A stretch of DNA of 64,000 nucleotides from JAFGUB01 sp050305515. GTDB lineage: Bacteria; Campylobacterota; Campylobacteria; Campylobacterales; Sulfurimonadaceae. The stretch lies in NCBI GenBank assembly GCA_050305515.1, contig JBNLFL010000014.1:62001-126000 (forward strand). The letters are read 5' to 3'. Positions 35,126 to 43,601 of this stretch are shown here, piece by piece; position 1 is the first letter of the stretch, and every line of letters begins with the position of its first letter. Under the pieces are notes generated by a model. That model was not told the origin of the DNA. It saw only the letters and a list, made by a program, of their open reading frames with translations, and made no database searches. The position numbers and the translations under genes were made by a program.

Positions 35126-36118
35126 ATGAATAATCAAACCCAATCAGACATCATCATCTACAAAGATGCTAACGGAGAGATAAAGCTTGATGTATCGCTT
35201 GAAAACGATACCGTATGGTTGAGCCAGAAGCAGATGGAGATGCTTTTTGATAGGGATAAGTCTGTTATCTCCAGACATATAAACAACATTTTTAAAGAGG
35301 GTGAACTTGATAAGAAAGCAGTTGTTGCAAAAAATGCAACAACTGCCAGTGATGGAAAAACATATCAGGTAGAGTTCTATAACCTCGATATGATTATTTC
35401 TCTAGGCTATAGAGTAAACTCTAAAAAAGCCACAAGCTTTAGAGTCTGGGCGACCAAAGTTCTTAAAGAATACCTCATAAACGGTTATGCACTCAACCAA
35501 AAAAGGCTAGAGCAAAAAGGGCTTCAAGAGTTAAACAAGACGATATCACTGCTACAAAGTACGATTTCACAAAGTGAGCTTGAGCTTCATGAAGCCAAAG
35601 GCTTGTTGGATGTGATACTTAATTATTCTCGTACCTGGTCACTGCTGCAAGGGTATGATGAGGACTCTTTACATGTAAACATCGAACCCAAAGAGGCAAA
35701 GTTTGTTTTGGATTTTGATGAGGCAAAAGAGGCTATTGCACAGCTTAAAAGTGAGCTCATGAGAAAAGGCGAAGCCACAGAGCTTTTTGGAAGAGAAAAA
35801 GCCGGAGAGTTTGGTGGAATGGTGCGAAATATCTACCAAACATTTGGCGGTGTTGATCTGATTCCCAGTGTTGAAGAAAAAGCGGCAAATCTGCTTTACT
35901 ACATCATCAAGGGGCATCCGTTTAATGATGGCAACAAACGCATTGGTGCTTTTATGTTCATACTTTTTTTGTCAAAAAACAATATGCTTTACAAAAGTAG
36001 CGGTGAGCTGAAAATCAACGATAACGCCCTTGTGGCACTCTCGCTCATGACTGCCAAAAGCGATCCGGCACAAAAAGAAACCGTGATAAATCTGATAGTA
36101 AATATTTTAGGAGAGTAG
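35126..36118 (+). CDS. RhuM-Fic/Doc fusion protein
   Basis: A 330-residue two-domain protein. Residues about 1-125 form a RhuM-type module (VWLSQKQMEMLFDRDKSVISRHI, YNLDMIISLGYRVNS, FRVWATKVLKEYLING), paralogous to the N-terminus of the upstream RhuM. Residues about 200-330 are a Fic domain with the full motif HPFNDGNKR (264-272), so AMP- or nucleotidyl-transfer activity is expected. A coiled coil (about 125-165) links them. Its target and inhibitor are unknown; Doc-type members are toxins. One TTACATGTAA (35669-35678) is read as Leu-His-Val at 182-184, unlike the palindrome-free hsd genes beside it. Confidence 0.9.
   Translation: MNNQTQSDIIIYKDANGEIKLDVSLENDTVWLSQKQMEMLFDRDKSVISRHINNIFKEGELDKKAVVAKNATTASDGKTYQVEFYNLDMIISLGYRVNSKKATSFRVWATKVLKEYLINGYALNQKRLEQKGLQELNKTISLLQSTISQSELELHEAKGLLDVILNYSRTWSLLQGYDEDSLHVNIEPKEAKFVLDFDEAKEAIAQLKSELMRKGEATELFGREKAGEFGGMVRNIYQTFGGVDLIPSVEEKAANLLYYIIKGHPFNDGNKRIGAFMFILFLSKNNMLYKSSGELKINDNALVALSLMTAKSDPAQKETVINLIVNILGE
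35669..35678. repeat. TTACATGTAA palindrome in the RhuM-Fic gene
   Basis: First exact copy after an 11.6-kb gap (previous exact copy at 24026). It marks the right edge of the palindrome-free restriction block. Confidence 0.9.
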
Positions 36119-36175
36119 ATGGACGAAGAAGAAAACATCATCTCAACAAAACGCTTGAGTGAGAATAAACAATGA
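36119..36175 (+). CDS. Possible 18-residue leader or coupling peptide
   Basis: ATG directly follows the RhuM-Fic stop; AGGAGAG lies just upstream. The frame MDEEENIISTKRL... ends in TGA that overlaps the phzF ATG (ATGA). It could serve to couple phzF translation, or be a remnant of a gene end. There is no family evidence. Confidence 0.3.
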   Translation: MDEEENIISTKRLSENKQ

Positions 36176-36951
36176 CCCTAAAAATCTACCAGATCGACGC
36201 CTTTGCCAAAAACGTTTTTGAAGGCAACCCTGCGGCTGTTTGTCCGTTGGAATCGTGGCTTGATGATGCGCTGATGCAAAAGATCGCACTAGAAAACAAC
36301 CTAAGTGAGACCGCCTTTTTTGTCAAAGAGGGCAAGGCGTTTCACATACGCTGGTTTACTCCCACAAGCGAGGTTGATATGTGCGGTCATGCCACGCTTG
36401 CCAGTGCGTTTGTGCTGTTTGAAATTTTGGGCTATCAAGATGAGGCAATTGTATTTCATTCTAAAAGCGGTGCTTTACATGTAAGAAAAGATAAAGAGAT
36501 GTTTGTAATGGATTTTCCTACGCAGCAGATGCTTACATGTAAGATACCCAAGAGCCTCAAAGAAGCGTTTGGCGTTGAAGCGGCAGCGTGTTATAAGGCG
36601 ATGGATTATCTTTTGGTTTTTGACAATGAAGCGGATGTTGTAAATGCCAAACCAAACTTTGAAAAACTCAAAAACATTGATGCCAGAGGGGTGATTATTA
36701 GCGCGCGCAGTGAGAGCTATGATTTTGTCTGCCGTTTTTTTGCACCCAAGTATGGCATCAATGAAGACCCGGTAACCGGTTCGGCGTTTACACAGCTCAT
36801 ACCGTACTGGAGCGGGGTTTTAAACAAAGATGCCTTGCATGCCAAACAGGTTTCAAGCCGAGGCGGCGAAGTGTTGTGTCGTCTGACGGGTGAGCGGGTG
36901 GAGATAGCAGGCTATGGCGTGAAGTATCTTGAAGGGGTCATCGAGATATGA
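36172..36951 (+). CDS. PhzF-family isomerase/epimerase
   Basis: A 259-residue protein with the diaminopimelate-epimerase-like fold of the PhzF family. Seen are the opening IYQIDAFAKNVFEGNPAAVCPL, the catalytic Glu in NNLSETAFF, DMCGHATLASAFVLFE, and the C-terminal FFAPKYGINEDPVTGSAF. PhzF itself isomerises a phenazine precursor, but most members have unknown substrates and no phenazine genes are present. Two exact palindrome copies (36475 and 36533) lie 58 bases apart, read as Leu-His-Val and Leu-Thr-Cys-Lys. It overlaps the beta-lactamase gene by 4 bases. Confidence 0.92.
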   Translation: MTLKIYQIDAFAKNVFEGNPAAVCPLESWLDDALMQKIALENNLSETAFFVKEGKAFHIRWFTPTSEVDMCGHATLASAFVLFEILGYQDEAIVFHSKSGALHVRKDKEMFVMDFPTQQMLTCKIPKSLKEAFGVEAAACYKAMDYLLVFDNEADVVNAKPNFEKLKNIDARGVIISARSESYDFVCRFFAPKYGINEDPVTGSAFTQLIPYWSGVLNKDALHAKQVSSRGGEVLCRLTGERVEIAGYGVKYLEGVIEI

Positions 36952-37679
36952 AGCGCGTGATGACCCTGCTGCTCGTGACACGCTTTCTTGGTGCGCAGGA
37001 GCCGGACTTTGGCGCGTATGACGGCTCCGGCGTTGTCTTACATGTAAACAGCGCGAAGCAAATCTCTTTTGGCACGCGCAATGATGAACGGGAAAATCCC
37101 TGTTCAACCTTTAAAATTCTCAACAGCATGATAGCGCTCGATAGCGGCGTCATCAACGATGAAAATGAGACCATCAAATGGGATGGCGTCGCACGTCAAT
37201 ACCCGTTTTGGAACCGTGACCATACCATGCGCTCGGCCATTGGAGTATCGGCGGTATGGTTCTATCAGGAGCTCGCAAGGCGCATCGGGGCAGCGCGCAT
37301 GAAAGCGTATGTCGGCAGGGCAGGTTACGGCAATGCCGACACGTCGCATACGCTGAGTGATTTCTGGCTCGGTGGCGGCAGCCTGAAGATCTCGCTTAAT
37401 GAGCAGGCCGCTTTTCTTGAGCGTCTGCTTCAAGATGCACTGCCGTTTTCGCCCCGCGCAATGCATACGGTCAGAGACATTATGACCCTGAAAAAGGAGA
37501 AGGATTTTCTACTCGCGGGAAAAACGGGAAGCTGCAACGGCGTAGGGTGGTTCGTCGGGTTTACGCAAACGCCGGAAGAGACGCGGGTTTTTGCATTCAA
37601 CATCAAGGGTGAAGGTGCCGACGGGTCGCAAGCCAAAAAAATAGTCCTGAAGTATCTCGAACAGCCGCCTCTACGCTAA
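36948..37679 (+). CDS. Class D (OXA-type) beta-lactamase
   Basis: A 243-residue exported serine beta-lactamase. After a short signal peptide (about 1-16, ending FLGAQ), the class D motifs appear in order: STFK (catalytic Ser, the Lys carboxylated in the family), SAV in IGVSAVWFYQ, YGN in RAGYGNAD, WLGGGSLKIS and KTGS in LAGKTGSCNG. All key residues seem intact, so penicillinase activity is likely; the spectrum cannot be read off. Class D enzymes are resident in several Campylobacterota (OXA-61 in C. jejuni). TTACATGTAA at 37038-37047 gives Leu-His-Val near the N-terminus, which argues for long residence in this genome rather than recent transfer. Confidence 0.93.
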   Translation: MKRVMTLLLVTRFLGAQEPDFGAYDGSGVVLHVNSAKQISFGTRNDERENPCSTFKILNSMIALDSGVINDENETIKWDGVARQYPFWNRDHTMRSAIGVSAVWFYQELARRIGAARMKAYVGRAGYGNADTSHTLSDFWLGGGSLKISLNEQAAFLERLLQDALPFSPRAMHTVRDIMTLKKEKDFLLAGKTGSCNGVGWFVGFTQTPEETRVFAFNIKGEGADGSQAKKIVLKYLEQPPLR

Positions 37680-37698
37680 ACTACATTTTCAGTGCATT

Positions 37699-37725
37699 TT
37701 GACACGCTATGATAGCAGCTACAAT
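37699..37725 (+). promoter_or_regulatory. Candidate promoter of the two-component operon
   Basis: TTGACA (37699-37704) and TACAAT (37720-37725) with 15 bases between; GGAGGAG follows before the ATG at 37740. Confidence 0.45.
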
Positions 37726-37739
37726 GGAGGAGTCTTGAA

Positions 37740-38390
37740 ATGCGAAACATTCTTTTTTTGGAAGATGACAGACTTCTGGCCATGAGCGTTCTTGACGAGC
37801 TCAAAGAGGCGTCGTATGAGGTTGATTGGGTTCAGGAAGGCGATGAAGCCGCCGAGGCCTGTTTTGCCAAAAAATACTCCCTTTACCTTTTTGACGTGAA
37901 CGTGCCCGGCATCAACGGTTTTGCACTTTTGGAACAGCTGCGGCGCAGCGGCGATGTCACCCCCGCAATCTTTCTGACCTCGCGCCACCAGATTGACGAT
38001 CTTGCCCGCGGCTTCGAAGCGGGCGGGGACGACTACATCAAAAAACCGTTTGATCTGAGTGAACTGCTCATCCGCATTGCATCCAAAATGCCAAAAACGG
38101 GTCTGGAACAGCTCTCGCAGCATTTCGCGCTCGACGCTTCGAGCCTGAGCATTACATGTAAAGAGCATGTACACAAGCTTCCGGCAAAAGAGTTTGCGCT
38201 TTTAAGCTATCTGTGCCGGAACCGCGAGCAGTTTTTATCTCCCGATGATATTATTTTCAATCTCTATGATGAGCGCCAGATCTCCATTGCGACGTTTAGG
38301 ACATACATTAAAAATCTCAAACGTACGCTTGAAGGGTGTGTTGTGATTGAAAATATGAAAGGAGTGGGCTATCGCGTTAAAATCTTATGA
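37740..38390 (+). CDS. OmpR/PhoB-family response regulator
   Basis: A 216-residue DNA-binding response regulator. The receiver domain (1-115) has the acidic pair EDD, the phospho-acceptor Asp in LYLFDVNVPGING, Thr/Ser in FLTSR and Lys in YIKKPFD. The C-terminal winged helix (about 135-215) has LPAKEFALLSYLCRN and the recognition region FRTYIKNLKRTLEG...MKGVGYRV. It is coupled to the kinase gene by an ATGA overlap. Target genes are unknown; the downstream envelope genes and the upstream beta-lactamase are plausible targets by position only. TTACATGTAA at 38152-38161 is read as Ile-Thr-Cys-Lys. Confidence 0.95.
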   Translation: MRNILFLEDDRLLAMSVLDELKEASYEVDWVQEGDEAAEACFAKKYSLYLFDVNVPGINGFALLEQLRRSGDVTPAIFLTSRHQIDDLARGFEAGGDDYIKKPFDLSELLIRIASKMPKTGLEQLSQHFALDASSLSITCKEHVHKLPAKEFALLSYLCRNREQFLSPDDIIFNLYDERQISIATFRTYIKNLKRTLEGCVVIENMKGVGYRVKIL

Positions 38391-39360
38391 AAAAAGCAGT
38401 TTCTACCGCTTTTTCGGCGTCTATATCAGCGTCTTCATACTGCTTTATGCCGCATTTGCCACCCTCTATTATTATAAGGAGCGCAACCGTCTTTTTCAGG
38501 AGCAGAAGCTTGAGCACCGCATGGAGTTTCTTGAATGCGAGCGTGTGCAAAAGCTTTTGGAGGGCGGCTCGGGGTGTGAGATGGCAGTCATTGAAAAAAT
38601 CAGAGGCCTCAATGGTGTTTTTGAAGAGATTTTCGCTTTGTTTATCGTATTTATGATGCTGATTCTGCCGATTGGCTATTTTCTGGCAATGATGTCTCTG
38701 CGCCCGGTTCGGGAGTCTATAGAGACCATCGACAGCTTTATTAACGGCATTGTGCATGATATCAACACCCCATTGAGCGTGATCAAGCTCAATGCGCAGT
38801 CAATGACGCCGCAACTCACCTCGGAGCGCCTTTTAAATCAGAACAGCCGCATGCTACAGGGAATCTGTGATATCGAAGCGCTCGAAGAGCAGCTGCTTTT
38901 TTCACTCAAAGCCGATCGCTATGAACTTAACCGGACACAATTTGACCTCAAAGATCTGCTCTCGAAGCGTCTGGAACAGTGGAACGACCTGCGGCCGAGC
39001 GTTCGCGTATTGTGCCGTGCAGACACGTTACATGTAAACGCCGATTACCCGGTTCTGGTGCGTATGATCGACAACATCGTCGGCAACGCCGTCAAGTTTT
39101 CGCCGCGTCACAGCGAGGTGTCGGTCTCTCTTGAGGGAACGACGCTGCGCATTGAAGATCACGGCTGCGGCATCAAAGAGCCGAAAAAAGTCTTTGCAAA
39201 ATATTACAGGGAATCCGGCGCGGCAAAAGGGCTGGGACTCGGTCTGTTTATTGTGCACTCCATCGCGCAGCTGCACGGTATCGGTATTGAGATTGTCTCA
39301 AAACCCGACGCGGGAACAACCTTCTCGCTGGAACTCGAAAACATAAAGGTGTCGGAATGA
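38387..39360 (+). CDS. Sensor histidine kinase with apparent 1-base frameshift at its start
   Basis: The kinase frame (read from 38389) encodes SSFYRFFGVYISVFILLYAAF as a first membrane helix, a short periplasmic loop, a second helix (IFALFIVFMMLILPIGYFL), the H-box VHDINTPLSV, N-box NIVGNAVKFS, G1 EDHGCGI and G2 GLGLGLFIVHS. No start codon exists in this frame before 38521, which is too late because it drops the first helix. The expected start is ATG at 38387, in ATGA overlap with the regulator stop, but it is one frame off; a seventh A in the AAAAAA run at 38390-38395 would give MKKSSFYRFF. So either a sequence error, a phase-variable homopolymer or a slippage-dependent start. TTACATGTAA at 39028-39037. 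Confidence 0.85.
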
Positions 39361-39779
39361 AGCCTCTTCTCTCTTTTGCAGTGTTTCTTTTTTTCGCCGT
39401 ACTCAAAGCGGACGAACTCACATTTGAAACCTTGCGCGAGCAACAGCGCGCACTGGTGCTGCACGAATTCAAAGCGCTCTACAAACAGCGTCAGGACATT
39501 CACCAGAACCTGCGACAGGTTTTGAAACACGCCCGGACGAAAAACCTTGGCAGGAATCAGCTCTCGTTTTTTCAGCCGTTTAAAGAGTCTCATGAAATGG
39601 AGACAAGCAATGTCTTTTTCTCCGCCGTCGTGCCTGATGAGGAGAAGCCTGATATCGGTACGGCGGTACCGGGCGATATCAGCGGCGGCGATTTCAGCGG
39701 TGGCGTCGAGACCCCTACAGAGAGTGCGAAAGATGAAAATATCAGAACGATGGTAGTGAGTCCATGGGCATTGAAATGA
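39357..39779 (+). CDS. Exported hypothetical protein of the two-component operon
   Basis: A 140-residue protein with a signal peptide (about 1-18, LLSFAVFLFFAVLKA). Residues 20-65 are helical and charged (REQQRALVLHEFKALYKQRQ), and the C-terminal third is Asp/Gly/Pro-rich with GDISGGDFSGG. No family is recognised. It overlaps the kinase and the next porin-like gene by 4 bases at each end, which strongly links it to envelope sensing or to that outer-membrane protein. Confidence 0.7.
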   Translation: MKPLLSFAVFLFFAVLKADELTFETLREQQRALVLHEFKALYKQRQDIHQNLRQVLKHARTKNLGRNQLSFFQPFKESHEMETSNVFFSAVVPDEEKPDIGTAVPGDISGGDFSGGVETPTESAKDENIRTMVVSPWALK

Positions 39780-40918
39780 GATACCTTTTTGCTGCCGCTG
39801 CCTGTTTACATGTAAGCCTCGCATTCGCGGTATCGCCGGACGTCGATATCAGCGTCAAGGCGATTGCGCACAATGAGTCCGAACGGATGTTCGGCGATAG
39901 CGATGCCCTGCCTGAAGAGAGTAACAGCTTCAGCGCGTTATACGCGCATCTGATGCTCGATTATGACATTAACGAAGATTTTTTTCTCTCATTGGGTGCC
40001 AAAGCCAACGGTGTCATCGGGGAGAGCGCCTATACGACTCCGGCATACTTAAGAACCAAAATGACTTCGGACGCAATCAATCAGGCACTTGTCAGCGAAG
40101 CCTCGCTCAACTACGACAACGGTTTTTTCGCACTTAACCTTGGTCGTCAGGAGGTCAACTTCGACTGGCTGCTTGGAAGCATTGACGGGGTTTTAGCCAT
40201 GCTCGGAAGCGACGACACCATAAGCCTGCGGCTCTTCTGGTTTGAAAACTACCGGCACCTGCAGTACAACTACTATATGAAAATCGAAGAGATCAACGAA
40301 AAAAAAGGGATGTACGGCAGTATTGCAAAAGCGGCCAGCGATTATGCCGAACTGACGCTGTTCGATTATTACGTAGAAGATCTGCGCAATATCGCAGGCG
40401 GCAGTGCGAGCCTCTTTTATGACACCATGAGTCTGAACGTCGGTTACACTTCGGCCGAGGCGCTTGCGCTGGCTCTGTACGATTATGATGAGAACTTTTT
40501 TAATGCGTCGCTGGAGTATCTCTATGGCAGCCATTTTTTTGAACTCGGTTTTTCGCAAACGGGAGACAATGGCCTGCTTGCGATGATCCAGATGGGGAGT
40601 TTTATGTTCGGGCAGTTTTACCTGAGCAATCAGGTGGACCGGGAAGACGCGCGAAACCTCTATTTGAAATACATCTACGCCACTACGCAGTGGCGTTTTG
40701 AGTGCATCGGCGGAGCGACGCGCTACGACAACAGTTTCGTGCGTCTTGAAACGGAGCTGGATTCGTATGAAGTCGATATCTACCTGAAATACCGTTACAA
40801 CGAAAACCTCTCGTTCGATACGGGTGTAATGTACATGGATGTCGATGCGCGCGACCCGCTTCAGGTCGATCAGGGCTTTGTCATGTTCAATGCGGTGGTG
40901 AGCTATGAGAGCTATTAA
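39776..40918 (+). CDS. Outer-membrane beta-barrel (Opr-type porin-like) protein
   Basis: About 380 residues. The ATG at 39776 forms an ATGA overlap with the previous stop and is preferred over 39764. A signal peptide (MRYLFAAAACLHVSLAFA) is followed by alternating amphipathic strands rich in Tyr, Asp and Gly (for example DINEDFFLSLGAKANGV, FFALNLGRQEVNF, YLYGSHFFELGFSQ) and a C-terminal strand ending in Tyr. The pattern LGRQEVNFDW is shared with Opr/OprD-like porins of Campylobacterota. The solute is unknown. TTACATGTAA (39806-39815) lies inside the signal peptide and is read as Leu-His-Val. Confidence 0.85.
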   Translation: MRYLFAAAACLHVSLAFAVSPDVDISVKAIAHNESERMFGDSDALPEESNSFSALYAHLMLDYDINEDFFLSLGAKANGVIGESAYTTPAYLRTKMTSDAINQALVSEASLNYDNGFFALNLGRQEVNFDWLLGSIDGVLAMLGSDDTISLRLFWFENYRHLQYNYYMKIEEINEKKGMYGSIAKAASDYAELTLFDYYVEDLRNIAGGSASLFYDTMSLNVGYTSAEALALALYDYDENFFNASLEYLYGSHFFELGFSQTGDNGLLAMIQMGSFMFGQFYLSNQVDREDARNLYLKYIYATTQWRFECIGGATRYDNSFVRLETELDSYEVDIYLKYRYNENLSFDTGVMYMDVDARDPLQVDQGFVMFNAVVSYESY

Positions 40919-41324
40919 ATACCTTCTCGGCTCCCTGTTGATCGCGGCAACGCTTTACGGTGTTGGCAACCTTTTAAAAGAGGTGCTTCTCATGTACCAA
41001 AACGACACGCTGCGCGACAACCCGTCATCGCTTGCCTATCTGGAGTCACAGGCTAAAGAGGGCGACGTGAACGCGGCGTTTTTACTGGCAAGCGCCTATT
41101 ACAACGGCAAGGCGGGACGTGTCGATACGCAGAAGGCTTTTTACTGGTACAAAAAGTCGGCCGACATGGGAGACAGCGACGCCATGCTGATGCTGGGGTG
41201 GCTCTATTATAAAAATCCGACAAATATTGAGGCCAATACCAAAAAGGCGCGTTACTGGTTTCGCATGGCCGCGTCAAAAGGGGTTGACGAAGCGGCGGAA
41301 ATGCTGGAGTTACTGAGTCAGTAA
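40905..41324 (+). CDS. Membrane-anchored Sel1-repeat protein
   Basis: A 139-residue protein. An N-terminal hydrophobic segment (about 5-23) anchors it or acts as a signal, then two to three Sel1-like repeats follow (GDVNAAFLLASAYYNGKAG, DTQKAFYWYKKSADMGDSDAMLMLGWLYY, NTKKARYWFRMAASKG). Sel1 repeats bind partner proteins, often in signalling or envelope complexes. It overlaps the porin-like gene by 14 bases and closes the overlapping gene set that begins with the response regulator. Confidence 0.88.
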   Translation: MRAIKYLLGSLLIAATLYGVGNLLKEVLLMYQNDTLRDNPSSLAYLESQAKEGDVNAAFLLASAYYNGKAGRVDTQKAFYWYKKSADMGDSDAMLMLGWLYYKNPTNIEANTKKARYWFRMAASKGVDEAAEMLELLSQ

Positions 41325-41331
41325 GCGTGCA

Positions 41332-43455
41332 TCAGCCGATGATGCCTTGAAGTTCCTCGATAAAGTGCTGTCTTGCTTTGAAATCATGCAGATCAAAATG
41401 GATCAGCGAGAGTTCAAGGTTGTGTCCACTGAGGGTTTCAAGTTTGGTTTGAAGCTCTTGAATGTCAAGGTCGACGTGTTTTTCGGAAAGTACAACAAAA
41501 TCGTCTCCGTAGATTCGAAACACAACGGAATACTCAAATATCCTCTCGAGAAGTTCCGCCAGATGAATAAGTACCTGATTGCCTGCTTCCCACCCCTGGG
41601 TGCGGTTGAGTTCGCTAAATTTTTTGATGGCGACAGTATTGGCGCAGGTATAAAATTTTCCTTCAATCCCAAATTGCAGTATCAGTTGCAGATAACGCAT
41701 GTTAAAGAGATCGGTCAGAGGGTCTTTAAAATAGTGCGACAGGCGCTCCTGCTCAATAACGCTCGTGGGCAGCTGGGTAACGGTATGGTCAATGTGGATG
41801 TGGGCAAAAATTTTCAGCGCGTGCTCCACAACGACGGAATCATACTTTGAACCGCTCAGCGACACCAGCTCTTCAAGGGCGACATCCACGCTTTTGCGCG
41901 GTTTATAGATGCGGTTGGTCGTCATGGCATCAAAGGTGTCTGCTACCGAAAGGATGCGTGCCATAATCGGTGTTTCATTACATGTAAGGCCATAAGGATA
42001 ACCGCTGCCGTCGCAGCGTTCGTGATGATATTTAACAATATCAACAATCTCCTGATTAAAGTTGATATTGTGCAGAATCGATTCACCAACGATCACATGC
42101 TCTTTGATAATGTCATATTCCCGGGATGAAAGCTGCCCCGGTTTGAGCAGCACGCTATCGGGGGTTACGATTTTTCCGATATCGTGCAAAATGGAAGCTT
42201 CATAAAGCTTGGTAATCTCCTCTCCGGCATAGCCCATTGATGTAGCAAGCATCTTCGCATATTCGGCAACGCGTTTGGTGTGGCCTGCCGTGTAGGTGTC
42301 GCGCTCTTCGGTCAGATTGATAAGTGCCAGAATTGTGGATCGGTAGCGCTCAAGGCTTTCATTCTGCACCCGTTTGATCTCTTTGGTTTTCTCTTTAACA
42401 AGATGGTCAAGTTTCTCCTTTTCCCGTATTTCATAGGCGTTGCGGGTCAGAAGATATTGCAAAACGCCAAAGAGAATCAGTGAAAGCGTGGCCGTGAGTA
42501 TCAGTTGGGTAATCAGTGTTGTGATGCGGTTCTCGATTGCCGTATTTTTTTCAAAAGCAACAATATAGGCTACCGGCGACTTTGAAACATTGTAAAGAGG
42601 CAAAAACGTGGCAATGATGCTGTAGCCGTCCATGTCGGCATGGTGAACAAAAGTTTCAAAATGTGTCAGTTTCTGCTGAATATCCGTTTCTCGCGCAAGA
42701 CGTTTGAGGCAGGGCTCAAACGTTACATTAAAACGGGATCGGACTTCATCGTCAACGACAAAAGCTGGCGAAAGCTTTGCCGGATGATAGTTGCTTTTTT
42801 CATCTTCGAAAACTTTGGATGCAAATATTTTTTTGTCCAGCATAAAGTAAAATGAGTGCTGCTCATGAATATGTGTAAGTTGTTCGATAATGGCACTGAT
42901 GGAGATGCTGATCTCTACGCTTCCGAGATGCTTCGTGTTATCAATAATGGGGAAAACGTAGCGATAGCCGTTAAAGATGCGTCCCTCTTCAAATCCTTCG
43001 ACATAGATTTTGTTGGTATTGGCCAGTTTGACGGAGTGGCGTACATCAAAGAGGGGGTCCCCATATTTTTCGGGACGATGCATACGTAAAAAGCTTGTGC
43101 CGTCAGGAAGATGAAAATGGAGCTGACGGAGATTCAGGGTTGTTTTGAGGTTTTGATATCGTCCGCTAAGACGGTTTTGCAGCTCGTGACGAAGCGCGTC
43201 ACGCTCTTCGGTCGTGTTGGCCTCGTGAACCTGATGCAAAACCGTTAAAATATCAGGCATCATGATGATATTGTTAAAGACTGCATGGGCATTGAACCGG
43301 TAGGTTATGAGAGCACTTTTGTAAAAACTTGAAAGGTTGCCGATCTGACGTGATTCGATCTCTTTCCTGTCATTCCGATAGGACTGGAAAAAATAGATAC
43401 TGAAAAAAATATCCACTATCAGGATAAGTGCTGCAAGTAAAAAGGTTTTCTTCAT
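41332..43455 (-). CDS. Membrane HD-GYP phosphodiesterase with C-terminal degenerate GGDEF
   Basis: A 707-residue inner-membrane sensor. Helices at about 5-24 and 325-345 bracket a periplasmic Cache-like domain with FLRMHRPEKYGD. The HD-GYP domain (about 375-560) has AGHTKRVAEYA, the metal-binding HDIGK, HVIVGESIL, and HHERCDGSGYPYG, so c-di-GMP hydrolysis is expected. The last 150 residues are a GGDEF fold with DPLTDLFNMRYL but YGDDF at the active site, so probably not a cyclase. HD-GYP before GGDEF is the less usual order. TTACATGTAA at 41978-41987 is read as Leu-Thr-Cys-Asn directly after the GYP motif. It is convergent with the Sel1 gene. Confidence 0.93.
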   Translation of the reverse strand: MKKTFLLAALILIVDIFFSIYFFQSYRNDRKEIESRQIGNLSSFYKSALITYRFNAHAVFNNIIMMPDILTVLHQVHEANTTEERDALRHELQNRLSGRYQNLKTTLNLRQLHFHLPDGTSFLRMHRPEKYGDPLFDVRHSVKLANTNKIYVEGFEEGRIFNGYRYVFPIIDNTKHLGSVEISISISAIIEQLTHIHEQHSFYFMLDKKIFASKVFEDEKSNYHPAKLSPAFVVDDEVRSRFNVTFEPCLKRLARETDIQQKLTHFETFVHHADMDGYSIIATFLPLYNVSKSPVAYIVAFEKNTAIENRITTLITQLILTATLSLILFGVLQYLLTRNAYEIREKEKLDHLVKEKTKEIKRVQNESLERYRSTILALINLTEERDTYTAGHTKRVAEYAKMLATSMGYAGEEITKLYEASILHDIGKIVTPDSVLLKPGQLSSREYDIIKEHVIVGESILHNINFNQEIVDIVKYHHERCDGSGYPYGLTCNETPIMARILSVADTFDAMTTNRIYKPRKSVDVALEELVSLSGSKYDSVVVEHALKIFAHIHIDHTVTQLPTSVIEQERLSHYFKDPLTDLFNMRYLQLILQFGIEGKFYTCANTVAIKKFSELNRTQGWEAGNQVLIHLAELLERIFEYSVVFRIYGDDFVVLSEKHVDLDIQELQTKLETLSGHNLELSLIHFDLHDFKARQHFIEELQGIIG

Positions 43456-43601
43456 AATTGCTCCTGCGGTAGATATTATTATAACTCAAATGGTCTGGGG
43501 GCTTCTCCCGAATATGCAGGAGTGTTGAATTTTGGACCCCATTCTTTCTGCATTTATTAATCGTATAGTGGTACATATAAAACCACAGAAAGGATGTGAT
43601 T

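Noticed and set aside
36172..36951. Phenazine biosynthesis cluster
   Set aside because: Only a PhzF-family gene is present; no phzA, B, D, E or G neighbours.
38521..39360. Kinase starting at the internal ATG 38521
   Set aside because: This would drop a well-formed first membrane helix encoded upstream in the same frame and leave a 130-base gap after the regulator, unlike the 4-base overlaps elsewhere in the operon.
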